DNA of 64,000 nucleotides from Planctomycetia bacterium (GTDB taxonomy: Bacteria > Planctomycetota > Planctomycetia > Pirellulales > Thermoguttaceae). The notes below the pieces were generated by a model. That model saw only the letters and a program-made list of their open reading frames with translations, was not told the DNA's origin and searched no databases. Positions within the stretch are counted from its first letter, which is position 1; each line of letters begins with the position of its first letter. The position numbers and the translations under genes are program-made. The stretch is taken from the NCBI GenBank assembly GCA_030527185.1, contig JAUNBF010000001.1:1-64000 (forward strand). The letters are read 5' to 3'. Positions 1 through 9,000 of the stretch are shown piece after piece.

Positions 1-264
1 AGTTGCCATTCGCGTCGCAGACGAGGTGTATTTTGGTTCCGCAACTCCCTCCCGCGATCACCTTACATAACGATTATAAACCGACTTCCACTTCCCGCAC
101 CATTCCACCAAATCCCGCCACGGCGATCCAATTCCAAAAATCCCCTCAACACCATTGACATAAGTCCTTAAATCTAGCCACCTTCTGTCACATCCACGAT
201 TTTATTCCGGCCAAAATAGCCTGCTTTTTTCCCATTGTTCATTCGTCAATCCGTGTCGTTCCAT
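1..264 (-). pseudogene. IS5-type transposase relic (left copy, runs off the window)
   Basis: The minus strand reads as a decayed DDE transposase of the IS5 type. It starts at an ATG at 264 with MERHGLTNEQWEK, then has an in-frame stop and frameshifts. Pieces such as SPWRDLVEW follow, and near the window start GGSCGTKIHLVCDANGN, the conserved segment around the first catalytic Asp of IS5 transposases. The rest lies outside the window. Homology to the right relic at 5203-5648 extends about 35 bases upstream of the ATG. Family assignment rests on these short motifs only. Confidence 0.75.
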
Positions 265-306
265 CTGACAACTCCTTCACCAAAGTTATCGACAAATTCT
301 TAAATT

Positions 307-476
307 TTACCGGTTTATTTGTTTTGAAAGATTCATTTCACTGAACAACTCTCTGGCAAAATCAGGGAATTGTTCAGCGATTCTTAAAAAATGTTTCAGG
401 GCGTGATTTTTAGCGACATTCCAGGAAAAAAATGGGAAGCTTGTATAAAAACATTGGTAAATTCCTAATTTTTTTA
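307..476 (-). other. Possible C-terminal gene remnant
   Basis: Downstream of the ABC gene, one minus-strand frame stays open for more than 50 codons and ends at a TAA at 307-309. Its residues look protein-like, including SWNVAKNHALKHF and FARELFSEMNLSKQ, but it has no start codon or ribosome site. It may be the tail of a gene truncated when the cassette was assembled, between the exporter and the transposase relic. I do not recognise the family, and chance is possible at this length. Confidence 0.3.
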
Positions 477-2282
477 AGCAAATTGACTGTTGTAGAGTTC
501 TGCATAAGAACTATGGGCCGCAAGTAGTTCTTTATGATTGCCTTGTTCGATAATATTGCCTTTCCGCATAACTAAAATCAAATCCGCGTCCACGATTGTG
601 GAAAGACGATGAGCAATTACAAAACTGGTGCGATTGGCCATAAGGGTGTTCATGGCTTTTCCAATTTCCATTTCTGTTCGGGTGTCCACAGAAGAGGTCG
701 CCTCATCCAAAATCAAAATTGCCGGATTGCACAACATGACCCTTGCAATCGTCAAAAGTTGGCGTTGCCCTGCGGAGATGTTTTCCGCGTCATTACTCAG
801 AACGGTATCGTAGCCTTGCGGCAAAGTGCGGATAAAAAAATCGGCTCTTGCGGCTTGGGCGGCGGTGACTATCTCATTCCGGGTGGCCTTGGGTTTTCCG
901 TAAGCAATATTTTCCGCAATCGTTCCTCCGAAAAGCCATGTGTCTTGCAATACCATGCCAAAACTGCTGCGCAAGTCCGCTCTTGTCAGGCTTTGGGTGT
1001 CCACTCCGTCCAGTAGGATTTTCCCACTGTTGATTTCATAAAAACGCATGAGCAGATTGACAAGTGTCGTTTTTCCCGCTCCTGTGCTGCCGACAATGGC
1101 AATTTTTTGCCCTGGTTTTGCGGAAAAGTTAATCCCCCGCATCAAAATCTTTTCAGGTGTATATCCAAATTGCACATCACGAAAACATACATGGCCTTGG
1201 GGTTGTTTTATCACTGCGGGAAGTGCTGGTTCTGGTGTGATTTCTTCTTCGTCTAAAATGGCATATACACGCTCTACCGACGCAAGAGCGGATTGCATGG
1301 AGTTGATCATGTACGACATTTCCGTAAGCGGTTCTCCAGCTTGGGTAACATATTGAAAAAAGGCTTGAAATTTACCAGGACTTATCCTTCCGTCAAAAAG
1401 CATCATCCCCCCTAAAACAGCAATCATTACTTGCCCGCAACGATTCACAATACGGATACCGGGGTTGATCGCGTAAATCATAAAGTCTGTTTTTTCCGTT
1501 GCGCGAGCCAGTTTTTCCGTTGCCCGTTTCACTCGCTCCAAACTCGGTTTTTCATAATGAAACGCTTTTACAATGGTTCTCCCTGTATAAACCTCCTCAA
1601 TCAGCCCCGTCAATTTACCGACACATTCTTGCCGCTTGGCTGCATATTGCAAGGTTTTCCTGGAAACCATCTTCGTCAAAAAAATGCTCAATCCCGTAAA
1701 CACCAAAAATACCATCGTTAAAACGAAGCTGAAATGAAACATAATCACCACAGAGCCGAGAATCGTGCCAATTGCAATAAACAAGTTCAGAAACCCCGTT
1801 TGCAAAGCCTCCGACATTTTTTCGAGGTCGTTGGTAACGTGGCTCATCATCTCACCCGTTTGGTGTCGGTCATAGTAGGCAAGGGGTAACCTTTGGAATT
1901 TTTTGCTGATTTCCTCACGAAAATGCAAGTTCAACTTTTCCGCAAAACTCGCCATTAAAAACTTTTGCAGTGCATAGAATAAGCCCGCAGCTCCATACAA
2001 AAGGAGCAATAGAAGTATCTGATAACCGACATTCTCCCAGGTGATGCGAAATATCGTACCGTTGTTTTGGGCTTCTTTTACCGTATTCCAAATCGTATCT
2101 ACCACATTCGCACTGTAAAGAGGAGCCATGATGGTAAAGATTGTATAGAAAACAACAGAAAACAAAACCATTACCAATCGGACTTTCTGGGTTCCTAACG
2201 AACGCAAAAAACGCTTAATCGTGCCTTTGGCGTTTTTCATTTCAAAAACATCCTCTTCAAAATAGGCCTGATTATTTTCCAT
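474..2282 (-). CDS. ABC multidrug exporter half-transporter, catalytic-Glu subunit
   Basis: A 602-residue type IV (ABCB-like) exporter half: an N-terminal six-helix membrane domain (about 30-340), then a nucleotide-binding domain. Walker A GSTGAGKTT lies near residue 398, and Walker B ILILDEATSSVD carries the catalytic Glu. The signature is non-canonical, ISAGQ instead of LSGGQ. This complements the partner at 2272-4008, whose Walker B lacks the Glu, so together they would form one degenerate and one consensus ATP site, as in known heterodimeric exporters (LmrCD, BmrCD, TM287/288). It overlaps the partner gene by 11 bases and is the last gene of the MarR-led operon. The likely role is drug or lipid export across the inner membrane; the substrate is unknown. 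The gene is AT-richer and more Firmicutes-like than the rest of the window, consistent with transfer. Confidence 0.93.
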   Translation of the reverse strand: MENNQAYFEEDVFEMKNAKGTIKRFLRSLGTQKVRLVMVLFSVVFYTIFTIMAPLYSANVVDTIWNTVKEAQNNGTIFRITWENVGYQILLLLLLYGAAGLFYALQKFLMASFAEKLNLHFREEISKKFQRLPLAYYDRHQTGEMMSHVTNDLEKMSEALQTGFLNLFIAIGTILGSVVIMFHFSFVLTMVFLVFTGLSIFLTKMVSRKTLQYAAKRQECVGKLTGLIEEVYTGRTIVKAFHYEKPSLERVKRATEKLARATEKTDFMIYAINPGIRIVNRCGQVMIAVLGGMMLFDGRISPGKFQAFFQYVTQAGEPLTEMSYMINSMQSALASVERVYAILDEEEITPEPALPAVIKQPQGHVCFRDVQFGYTPEKILMRGINFSAKPGQKIAIVGSTGAGKTTLVNLLMRFYEINSGKILLDGVDTQSLTRADLRSSFGMVLQDTWLFGGTIAENIAYGKPKATRNEIVTAAQAARADFFIRTLPQGYDTVLSNDAENISAGQRQLLTIARVMLCNPAILILDEATSSVDTRTEMEIGKAMNTLMANRTSFVIAHRLSTIVDADLILVMRKGNIIEQGNHKELLAAHSSYAELYNSQFA

Positions 2283-4008
2283 GGAAGTCCCCTCCTTTCA
2301 TTTGAGATTCCGCTATGTCACGGTACAACGGGCATTTTTCCAACAGATACGTGTGCGTTCCTATTCCTGCAACTTTGCCGTCATCCAATACGATTATCTG
2401 GTGCGCATGAACGATCGTGCTGATACGCTGCGCGATGATCAGAATGGCCGCGTCTTGGACTTCTTCCGCAAGCGCATGGCGCAAAGCCGCGTCTGTTTTG
2501 AAGTCCAGTGCGGAGAAACTGTCGTCGAACACATACAAGTCCGCCTTTTTGCAAAGCGCACGGGCAATCGAAAGCCGTTGTTTCTGTCCTCCTGAAAAGT
2601 TCGCCCCCCCTTGGGCAACATAGGTATCCAGGCCATGGGGGAGTGTACGCACAAAATCAGACTGCGCAACATGAAGCGCACGATACATCTCTGTTTCGGT
2701 GGCGTTTGGGTGTCCATATTTCAAATTGTCCGCAATCGTGCCGGAAAAGAGCCATGCTTTTTGTGGCACATAGGAAATATGTTCCCGAAGCGTTGTTTGC
2801 GTCAAATCCCGTATGTCTACGTTATGCAACATTATTTTGCCTGCGGAAACATCGTGGTATCTTAAAAGTAACTTGGCAATCGTGGACTTTCCGCTCCCTG
2901 TTCCACCGATAATGGCCGTTGTTTCTCCACGCCGAAGCGCAAAAGACAAGTGGCTCAAAGTGTCCTCATCCGCATTCATAAAACGAAAGGTAACATGTTC
3001 CAATCGAACGACTTCCGAACGATCCTTGGGCGACAACGCTCCTTTTTCCGTGCCATCCACGATTTCGGGAGTATGGGAAAGGACTTGGGAGATACGCTGT
3101 AAACAGACAAACGCTCTCGGCATTAAAACAAGAACCATTTGTGCCATAATGATATAGTACAAAATCCATATGGTATACTCTGTCACTGCCAATATATCGC
3201 CAATTGACATGGTTCCGCTCCCCACAAAGTTTCCTCCGAAGTAGAGAATCGCAACCATGCAGAAATTGACGACCACCACCGAAAAGCTATCCAATGTGGC
3301 AAAAAGGCGGTGAACCTTAATGGCCGCGTCGGCATACTCTGAAAATGTTTTCTTCATGCGTCCGACTTCATGTTCTTCTTTGTTAAAGGCTCGTACCACT
3401 CGAACGCCGGTAATGTTTTCACGCAATACGACATTCATTCGGTCCAGAAAACGTTGTATTTTTTTCATCATGGGCGCGGCATTTTTGACAATTATGGTAC
3501 TTACGATCAACAAAAAAAGTATCGCCACAAAGAGTACAAACCCCATGCCCGAATGGATACGGAACGCAAAGATGACTCCCAAAACACAGATAATAGGGAC
3601 AGGCAGCACCATTTGTATCAACATAACAAGTGCCTGTTGTACCATGTTCACATCATTCAGTGTGCGGGTAATCATGGAAGCGGTTCCAAAACGTTCAAAA
3701 TCGGATGACGAAAAAGTCAACGATTGGTGATAGATCGCGTTTCTCATATCACGTGACATTCTCGCGGAAAGTTTTGCACAAAACCAACTGCCAAGTAATG
3801 CGCTGAATCCCGTAAGAATGGAAATTCCCAGCAACAGAAGCCCTTTTTGCAGGATCTGCTCCACATTCCCGCTGGAAACTCCGATGTTGATCATATCTGC
3901 GGTAATTGTGGGGATAAGCAAAGCGCCAATGACATCCAATCCTACGGCAAAGATAGTGATGGCATACAACCACCGATACGGTTTTATAAAGCGTAAGATC
4001 AATTTCAT
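2272..4008 (-). CDS. ABC multidrug exporter half-transporter, degenerate-site subunit
   Basis: A 578-residue ABC half-transporter. The membrane domain covers roughly residues 1-310 and the ATPase domain follows. Walker A GGTGSGKST lies near residue 370, the signature FSGGQKQR is canonical, and Walker B is VFDDSFSALD, with Asp where the catalytic Glu is expected. In heterodimeric exporters that substitution marks the degenerate ATP site, which here would pair with the divergent ISAGQ signature of the partner. The start ATG at 4008 follows an AGGAG ribosome site. It is preceded by a strong hairpin (4032-4068) and overlaps the next gene, implying translational coupling. Heterodimer formation is inferred from the complementary motif changes and from gene overlap. 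Confidence 0.93.
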   Translation of the reverse strand: MKLILRFIKPYRWLYAITIFAVGLDVIGALLIPTITADMINIGVSSGNVEQILQKGLLLLGISILTGFSALLGSWFCAKLSARMSRDMRNAIYHQSLTFSSSDFERFGTASMITRTLNDVNMVQQALVMLIQMVLPVPIICVLGVIFAFRIHSGMGFVLFVAILFLLIVSTIIVKNAAPMMKKIQRFLDRMNVVLRENITGVRVVRAFNKEEHEVGRMKKTFSEYADAAIKVHRLFATLDSFSVVVVNFCMVAILYFGGNFVGSGTMSIGDILAVTEYTIWILYYIIMAQMVLVLMPRAFVCLQRISQVLSHTPEIVDGTEKGALSPKDRSEVVRLEHVTFRFMNADEDTLSHLSFALRRGETTAIIGGTGSGKSTIAKLLLRYHDVSAGKIMLHNVDIRDLTQTTLREHISYVPQKAWLFSGTIADNLKYGHPNATETEMYRALHVAQSDFVRTLPHGLDTYVAQGGANFSGGQKQRLSIARALCKKADLYVFDDSFSALDFKTDAALRHALAEEVQDAAILIIAQRISTIVHAHQIIVLDDGKVAGIGTHTYLLEKCPLYRDIAESQMKGGDFHGK

Positions 4009-4031
4009 TTGTCTTGTTCTCCTGTAAATAA

Positions 4032-4068
4032 AGCCGATAATCGCGTTTTTACTCGCGTCTTATCGGCT
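4032..4068 (-). promoter_or_regulatory. Intercistronic hairpin before the ABC genes (possible attenuator)
   Basis: Read on the minus strand, a 9-base stem (AGCCGATAA with TTATCGGCT) encloses a second CGCG/CGCG stem and is followed by TTATTT. It overlaps the last codons of the KTR gene and ends about 23 bases before the exporter start. It could be an attenuator, a partial terminator or an RNA-processing site that sets the ratio of regulator to transporter. The fold is visible in the sequence; the function is inference. Confidence 0.55.
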
Positions 4069-4249
4069 CTGCGTCTAAAGCGTCTGGCTCGTTGATAATA
4101 GTTATTTTCTGTTGGTTTACATGGATGAGTATTTCCTGCCTGCATTTCGGACAAAATAACGGGAAGTTTCTTAATTCTGTGTCTTCCCGTAATTTCAATC
4201 TTGTTTTGCTACCACACGCAGGACAATGCAACCAGGTTGATGGCTTCAT
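4049..4249 (-). CDS. Cysteine-rich KTR-type small protein
   Basis: A 66-residue protein with two Cys pairs, CPAC (residues 9-12) and CPKC (residues 33-36), spaced as a zinc ribbon, with an SKTRL segment between them. This is the layout of the cysteine-rich KTR family, short proteins common in Firmicutes accessory DNA and conjugative elements. It starts 2 bases after the MarR stop, so it is translationally coupled to the regulator, and it precedes the exporter genes. Its biochemical role is unknown. Its presence supports a Firmicutes origin for the cassette. Confidence 0.75.
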   Translation of the reverse strand: MKPSTWLHCPACGSKTRLKLREDTELRNFPLFCPKCRQEILIHVNQQKITIINEPDALDAEPIRRE

Positions 4250-4251
4250 GG

Positions 4252-4719
4252 TTATCCTCGTTTTGATGAATCCCCAAGCACTCGCAGCTTCTCCCTTTTC
4301 AGGTTTTTAAGATAACGTTTATAAAGAGCAACGTAGGCTTCTCGTTCTGCCTCGGTAAACTTTAAAATGGCACTTTTTTCAATTTCATCCACTTTACCGA
4401 TGGTATGAGCCGCAAGCTGTTTGCCCTCCTCCGTCAAAAGGATTTTTTTTCGATTTTTGGTGCCAGGAATCGTTTCAAGCTCGACATACCCCTTTTTTTG
4501 CATCGTGTTGACCGCGTAATGGATTGTCTGTGCCGGATAAAACCAATCTTTACACAAATCATTCTGCGTGCATGGTTTTTCCGAATGACAAAGTTCATAC
4601 AGTACCCACAACTCCGTTTCAGAAAGATCAAAGTGAGCGGATATTTCTTTATAAACCTTTTCAATCTCACTATCCAGGCGATTGATCGTACGCAGTATTC
4701 GCTGAATATTCTGTTTCAT
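4252..4719 (-). CDS. MarR-family transcriptional regulator
   Basis: A 155-residue winged-helix protein of usual MarR length. An N-terminal dimerisation helix precedes the DNA-binding core (about 30-100), with the recognition helix in the segment PAQTIHYAVNTMQKKG, the wing around TKNRKKILLTEEG, and long C-terminal helices. The start ATG has AAGGAG 9 bases upstream. It is the first gene of the operon MarR, KTR, ABC, ABC. Palindromic GTTTCC-type sites lie in its own promoter, so it very likely represses the operon until a drug or other ligand binds. Ligand and exact operator use are inferences from the family. Confidence 0.92.
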   Translation of the reverse strand: MKQNIQRILRTINRLDSEIEKVYKEISAHFDLSETELWVLYELCHSEKPCTQNDLCKDWFYPAQTIHYAVNTMQKKGYVELETIPGTKNRKKILLTEEGKQLAAHTIGKVDEIEKSAILKFTEAEREAYVALYKRYLKNLKREKLRVLGDSSKRG

Positions 4720-4737
4720 CGTCTATCACTCCTTCAT

Positions 4738-4790
4738 GTTTCCCAAATCGGAAACATGGTGATTATATTCCCAATTCGGAAACTTGTCAA
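4738..4790 (-). promoter_or_regulatory. MarR operon promoter with two palindromic operators
   Basis: On the minus strand there is a perfect -35 TTGACA (4790-4785), a 17-base spacer and a perfect -10 TATAAT (4767-4762). An imperfect palindrome GTTTCCGAATTGGGAAT fills the spacer (4783-4767). A better one, GTTTCCGATTTGGGAAAC, lies just after the expected start of transcription (4755-4738). Binding at either site would block polymerase, so autoregulation by the adjacent MarR protein is the simplest reading. Confidence 0.8.
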
Positions 4791-4961
4791 GAGGGTACCC
4801 AGAAATGTTATCAATAATCACATCGAATGAAAAAACGTCCTCCCTTTCCAAACCACCCCACTATTAGGTACTGTGCTTTCCATTTAAAATGACAAGAATA
4901 CCCAAAATAAATCAATTAATATACTTCATCCCCTTGAGTTTTTCGGATTCACTCCACAAAG

Positions 4962-5040
4962 CCCCTCCTGGAGGGGAGGGGTGGTAGCCGTTAGGCTACC
5001 GGGGTGGGTGAGCGAATGGCAACAGGATGTTCTATTACAA
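4962..5040 (+). repeat. Dispersed two-hairpin repeat, copy B
   Basis: Hairpin 1 pairs CCCCTCC (4962-4968) with GGAGGGG (4975-4981). Hairpin 2 is a perfect 7-base stem GGTAGCC/GGCTACC (4983-4989, 4994-5000) with loop GTTA. GGGGTGGGT and a TGTTCTATTACAATT tail follow. The order matches the copy at 41738-41860 in the same orientation, and copy A at 5061-5165 in reverse, but the second stem has different paired bases in each. Copies A and B face each other. Confidence 0.7.
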
Positions 5041-5060
5041 TTTACTTAATAAAACGTCAT

Positions 5061-5165
5061 TCTGCCATTTTACCAACCCACCCCCCCTGCTTTCGGCAGG
5101 TACCCCTCCCAAAGGGAGGGGCTTCCTTTCGTTTTCTGGAAATTCCAAGTGGAAGAAGTATATAT
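5061..5165 (-). repeat. Dispersed two-hairpin repeat, copy A
   Basis: This copy is inverted relative to copy B. Stems are CCCCTCC/GGAGGGG (5103-5109, 5115-5121) and CCTGC/GCAGG (5086-5090, 5096-5100). The conserved tail TTCCTTTCGTTTTC, followed by a segment ending AAGTGGAAGAAGTATA, recurs at 35809-35847 and, reversed, at 41738-41775. It lies directly before the right transposase relic. Confidence 0.7.
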
Positions 5166-5202
5166 AAAAATTTTTCGACAACTTTGGTGAAGAAGTTGTC
5201 AA

Positions 5203-5648
5203 ATGGAACGACATGGATTGACGAACGAACAATGGAAAAAGATCAGGCCATTTTTGCGGGTGCGGAATCGTGGACGTGGCAGAATGTGGCTGGATTTAAG
5301 GACTTCGGACAAAAGCATTTTGTGGATTTTCGTAACTGGGGTACCGTGGCGGGATTTGGTGGAACGATAGGGAAAGTGGAAATGATTGGCAATCGTTACG
5401 TAAAGTGGCTTCAGGAAAGGGGTTAGGATATTCATATAGTGGTTGCGGAACCCAAAACCCCTCCTCTACGACGCGAATGACAACTACCTAAAACGCCGTT
5501 TTACCGACATGTCAGGAGTACAAAACGCAACATTATCGAGCGTATCTTTGCCAAAATCAAAGAGTTCTGTCGAATCGCCAACCGCAACGAAAAATGATCC
5601 TTCCATTACCTCGCCATGATTAAAATTGCTTTCATTAAACTGTGCTAA
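5203..5648 (+). pseudogene. IS5-type transposase relic (right copy)
   Basis: The plus strand starts MERHGLTNEQWKKIRPF, keeps VPWRDLVER, and then degenerates through stops and frameshifts. The C-terminal third is still readable: NIIERIFAKIKEFCRIANR, a stop, then LAMIKIAFIKLC to a TAA at 5648. These are the N-terminal and C-terminal signatures of IS5-family transposases. It is homologous to the left relic but in the opposite direction, so the two bracket the MarR/ABC cassette. An internal deletion removes the centre, including most catalytic motifs. Confidence 0.75.
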
Positions 5649-5957
5649 AAAAACATAAAAATATTTGGAAGCACTGTGCCTGGAGTCGGTGCGGAGATTA
5701 TCCAAGTGACTCTGTAACATATCCGACGGGGCCAACATCAGGCTTTTACCGAGTGGTTCGTGGGGAATCGGACAGCTTTCTGCCGGCAGGTCGCTACAAC
5801 ACGTAGGTTTTCGCCCTGTTCTTGTCCCTTGCCTAATTAGTTTGAACATTGCGGAGGCGGTCGAGCGAAAGCGTAACGGAGAGTGAGAAACGCCGGAGCG
5901 TAAAATATCCCTCTTTCCGAGGAGCGGAATGGGGAAGGGGAGGGTACGGGAGACCTC
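5649..5957. other. Intergenic stretch without a recognisable gene
   Basis: No frame has a ribosome site, conserved motif or plausible start here. A plus-strand frame that is open from 5849 into the next gene reads Arg/Gly-rich sequence until the signal peptide at 6095, and a good promoter at 5958-5986 lies inside it, so it is treated as non-coding leader. Nothing else was seen. Confidence 0.6.
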
Positions 5958-5986
5958 TTGATTTTTTCTTTCCTGTGAGGTATGAT
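5958..5986 (+). promoter_or_regulatory. Sigma-70-type promoter for the HzsA-related gene
   Basis: -35 TTGATT (5958-5963), a 17-base spacer and -10 TATGAT (5981-5986). It lies about 110 bases upstream of the ATG at 6095 and downstream of the alternative start at 5849, which supports the later start. Two other genes here have TTGATT-17-TATAAT. Confidence 0.6.
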
Positions 5987-6094
5987 GTGGGGAATGGAGG
6001 AGAAAATGCCTTCATTGCGTTTTGTATTTCTGGGAGTTGGCTTTCAGAAAAGTGCCTGCCTTATAACCTGCCTTTGGATTCAGGAGTTCTGTCC

Positions 6095-9000
6095 ATGAAA
6101 CGTGTGCTGCGATCGTTCTGTTGGAGTGTCGTGGGTCTTTTTTTTCTCACCCCGCTACAGGCTGAGGAGATTCTCTTTCAAATCGGTTTTCCTGATGGAA
6201 GAGCGTCCGAATATGGCAGAGGAGTGAAATGGGAGGACTATTTCGGGAAGCCGGACGTGCCTGTGCGTCATTATGTGGTGGGCAAAAACCGTCCCCGGGA
6301 CTGGTTTGCCTGGTACAACAGTACGCGGGATTGGAAAAACGCGGGGCACAACTTCCTCACCCAAATTGAGTTTGAAGCGACGAAAGATTACGACATTCCG
6401 CTTTATTTTGTGATTGGAACCTGTTATGGACATTCGACGGAACCATCGCTGATTCATGTGAAAATCAATGAAACGACGCTGGAACCACAGCGTGCGCCCA
6501 AGGGGCCACCTAATTTCCCCAAGTTCAACTCCGGCACCGATTTTGGCTGGCCGAATCAGACGATCATCACGTTCCCCCCCAATACGGTCAAAGCGGGGAA
6601 GAATCTGATTCAAATGCGGCTGACGGACGGGAGTTGGACGATTTTCGACTACCTTGCGCTGCGGGAGAAAAACGAGCCGTTGCCGATTGTCAAAACGGAT
6701 GACATGCTGAAAAACTTCCGCGCTCCCGGCGGGCCGATGGAGGATGTGCGGGAAATCCTCTTTGCGGTCAAAAAGCCGAGTTACGACGGCCATTGGTACG
6801 CCAATTTCGGCTATTATGCCTGCGATACGGAGAAATTTCCCTTTCCGTTGGGCGAAGGTGGCTCGTTGCGCATCCTGAATCTCGACACGAACGAAGTCCG
6901 TACCGTTTTTGAGGACAAACAGGGAAATATCCGCGACCCGCAAATCCATTACGATGGCAAAAAAGCCATTTTTTCCTACCTCAAAGCGGGAACGCGGCAT
7001 TACAACCTCTACGAAATCCATCTGGACGGAACCGGTTTGCGGCAGATTACGTCGGGCGACTGGGACGATGTGGAGCCGACGTACCTCCCCAACGGCGACA
7101 TTGTTTTCGCTTCCACGCGGGCAAAACGGTGGGTGCAGTGCTGGCTGACGAAGGTGGCGACGCTCCACCGATGCGGTCCGAATGGCGAAAATATCCATCC
7201 CATTTCCAGCAACCCGGAACAGGAAAATACGCCGTGGGTTTTGCCCAATGGACAGATTATTTACATGCGGTGGGAGTACATCGACCGTTCGCAAGTCCAC
7301 TACCACCACCTCTGGGTCTCCAATCCCGATGGTACCAAACACGCGGCTTATTACGGCAACCAGAATCCCGGAATTTGTATGCTCGGAGCCAAACCGGTGC
7401 GTTATCGAGCCGATGTGCCGCCGGAAGAGCAGCGATACCCCGTCGTCTGCACGTTTTCGCCAGGCCATGGTCGTCGGGAACATTACGGTACGGTGACGCT
7501 GGTCGATCCGCGAAATGGACCGGATGATCTCGAAAGTGCCCGGAAAATTTCGGTTCACAGCGACCACGCCGACCCCTGGGCATTTTCTCAGGAGGCGTTT
7601 TTGTGTGTGCGTCACGCGAAAATTCAGGTGATGGATGGCGAAGGTCGGGAAGTGACGATTTACGAACTCCCCGAAGAGGAAAAGGAACAGAATTTCTGGT
7701 GTGCCGACGTCCAGCCGGTGATTCCACGCCAACGGGAGGAAATCATAGCCGACGTGACGGACGATGAACAGGCCTACGGTTACATGGCGATGGCGAATAT
7801 TTACGAAGGCCGCCAACTGAAAGGTATTCCCCCCGGAACGGTGAAGGAGTTGCTGGTGATGGAGCCACTGCCGATTCCCGTCCACTTCAACGGTGGGATG
7901 ATGTCGGTCTCCATGGGAGGAACGTTCGCCCTGACGCGGATCGTGGGAACGGTTCCCGTCCATGAAGATGGTTCGGCATTTATGGAATTGCCTGCCCTGC
8001 GGTCGCTCTTTTTCATTGCGATGGATCATCAGGGACGACCGGTCAAGCGAATGCACAGTTTCACCACCGTCATGCCCGGTGAAACGGCCATTTGCATCGG
8101 CTGCCATGAAAATCGGACGGAAACTCCGGGTGCCGCGTCGCGGGAACAGTTGATGAAAGCGATGGCACGTCCCCCCGTGCGGCCGCAGAAGGTGGAAGGG
8201 GTGCCGGAACTGTTCGACTTTTTCCGTGACATCCAGCCGATCCTCGATCGCCATTGTGTGGAGTGCCACAATGCCAGTACCGCCGATAAAGATGGAAAAG
8301 CGGATGGTGGGGTGGTTCTGACAGGAGACTTGTCCCCCGCCTCCTTTGTGACCTCTTACAGTACGTTGAGCCGTCATAACGGTGGTTTGTTGGGAGATAA
8401 CCGGAACCGTCCGATGAGTAATTTCGCACCCTATGAGATTGGTTCGTCTGCCAGCAAATTGGTTCAACTGATAGAGACCGGACATCCCGACGCGGAGGGA
8501 AAACGTCGGGTGAATGTGACGCCGGAAGAGCAGAAAATCATCCGCTACTGGATTGAAGCGGGGGCAAATTACGCCGGCACCTACGCAGCCAATGCGTGTG
8601 GCTTACTTTCCTGGGGTTACTCCCCTTATGGCCCGGAAGGAAAGGAGGATAACACGGCGGTTCGCGAAGATAGTACCTGGCCGGAAACCCATGCGATGGG
8701 AGAGGTGATTCAGCGACGTTGCGCGACGTGCCACTACAAAGATGGACACAAGGATGGCAAGAGTGGTCGGGTTCTGCCGTTGCAAATGGTTGCCAACAGT
8801 TCGTATTTCAATCTTTCGTACCCTGAAAAGTCTCGGATTTTCCGTGGGCCACTGCCGGTGGAAGCTGGTGGAATGGGACGTTGCCGACAAAAAGACGAAT
8901 CGGGAAAATGGGTGCCTGTGGAAGTTTTCAAGGATAAAAACGATCCCGACTGCCAGAAAATCCTCGCGTGTGTGGAGCGTGGGAAAAAATTCATCACGGA

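Noticed and set aside
5004-5426. 140-codon open frame across the repeat and transposase relic
   Set aside because: It crosses hairpin repeats and reads the transposase in the wrong frame.
5849-6094. N-terminal extension of the first HzsA-related protein
   Set aside because: It precedes a typical signal peptide, contains the promoter at 5958-5986 and has no ribosome site.
6155-8485. 776-codon open frame antisense to the HzsA-related gene
   Set aside because: His/Arg-rich sequence without start signal or known motif; it mirrors the codon bias of the well-supported plus-strand gene.
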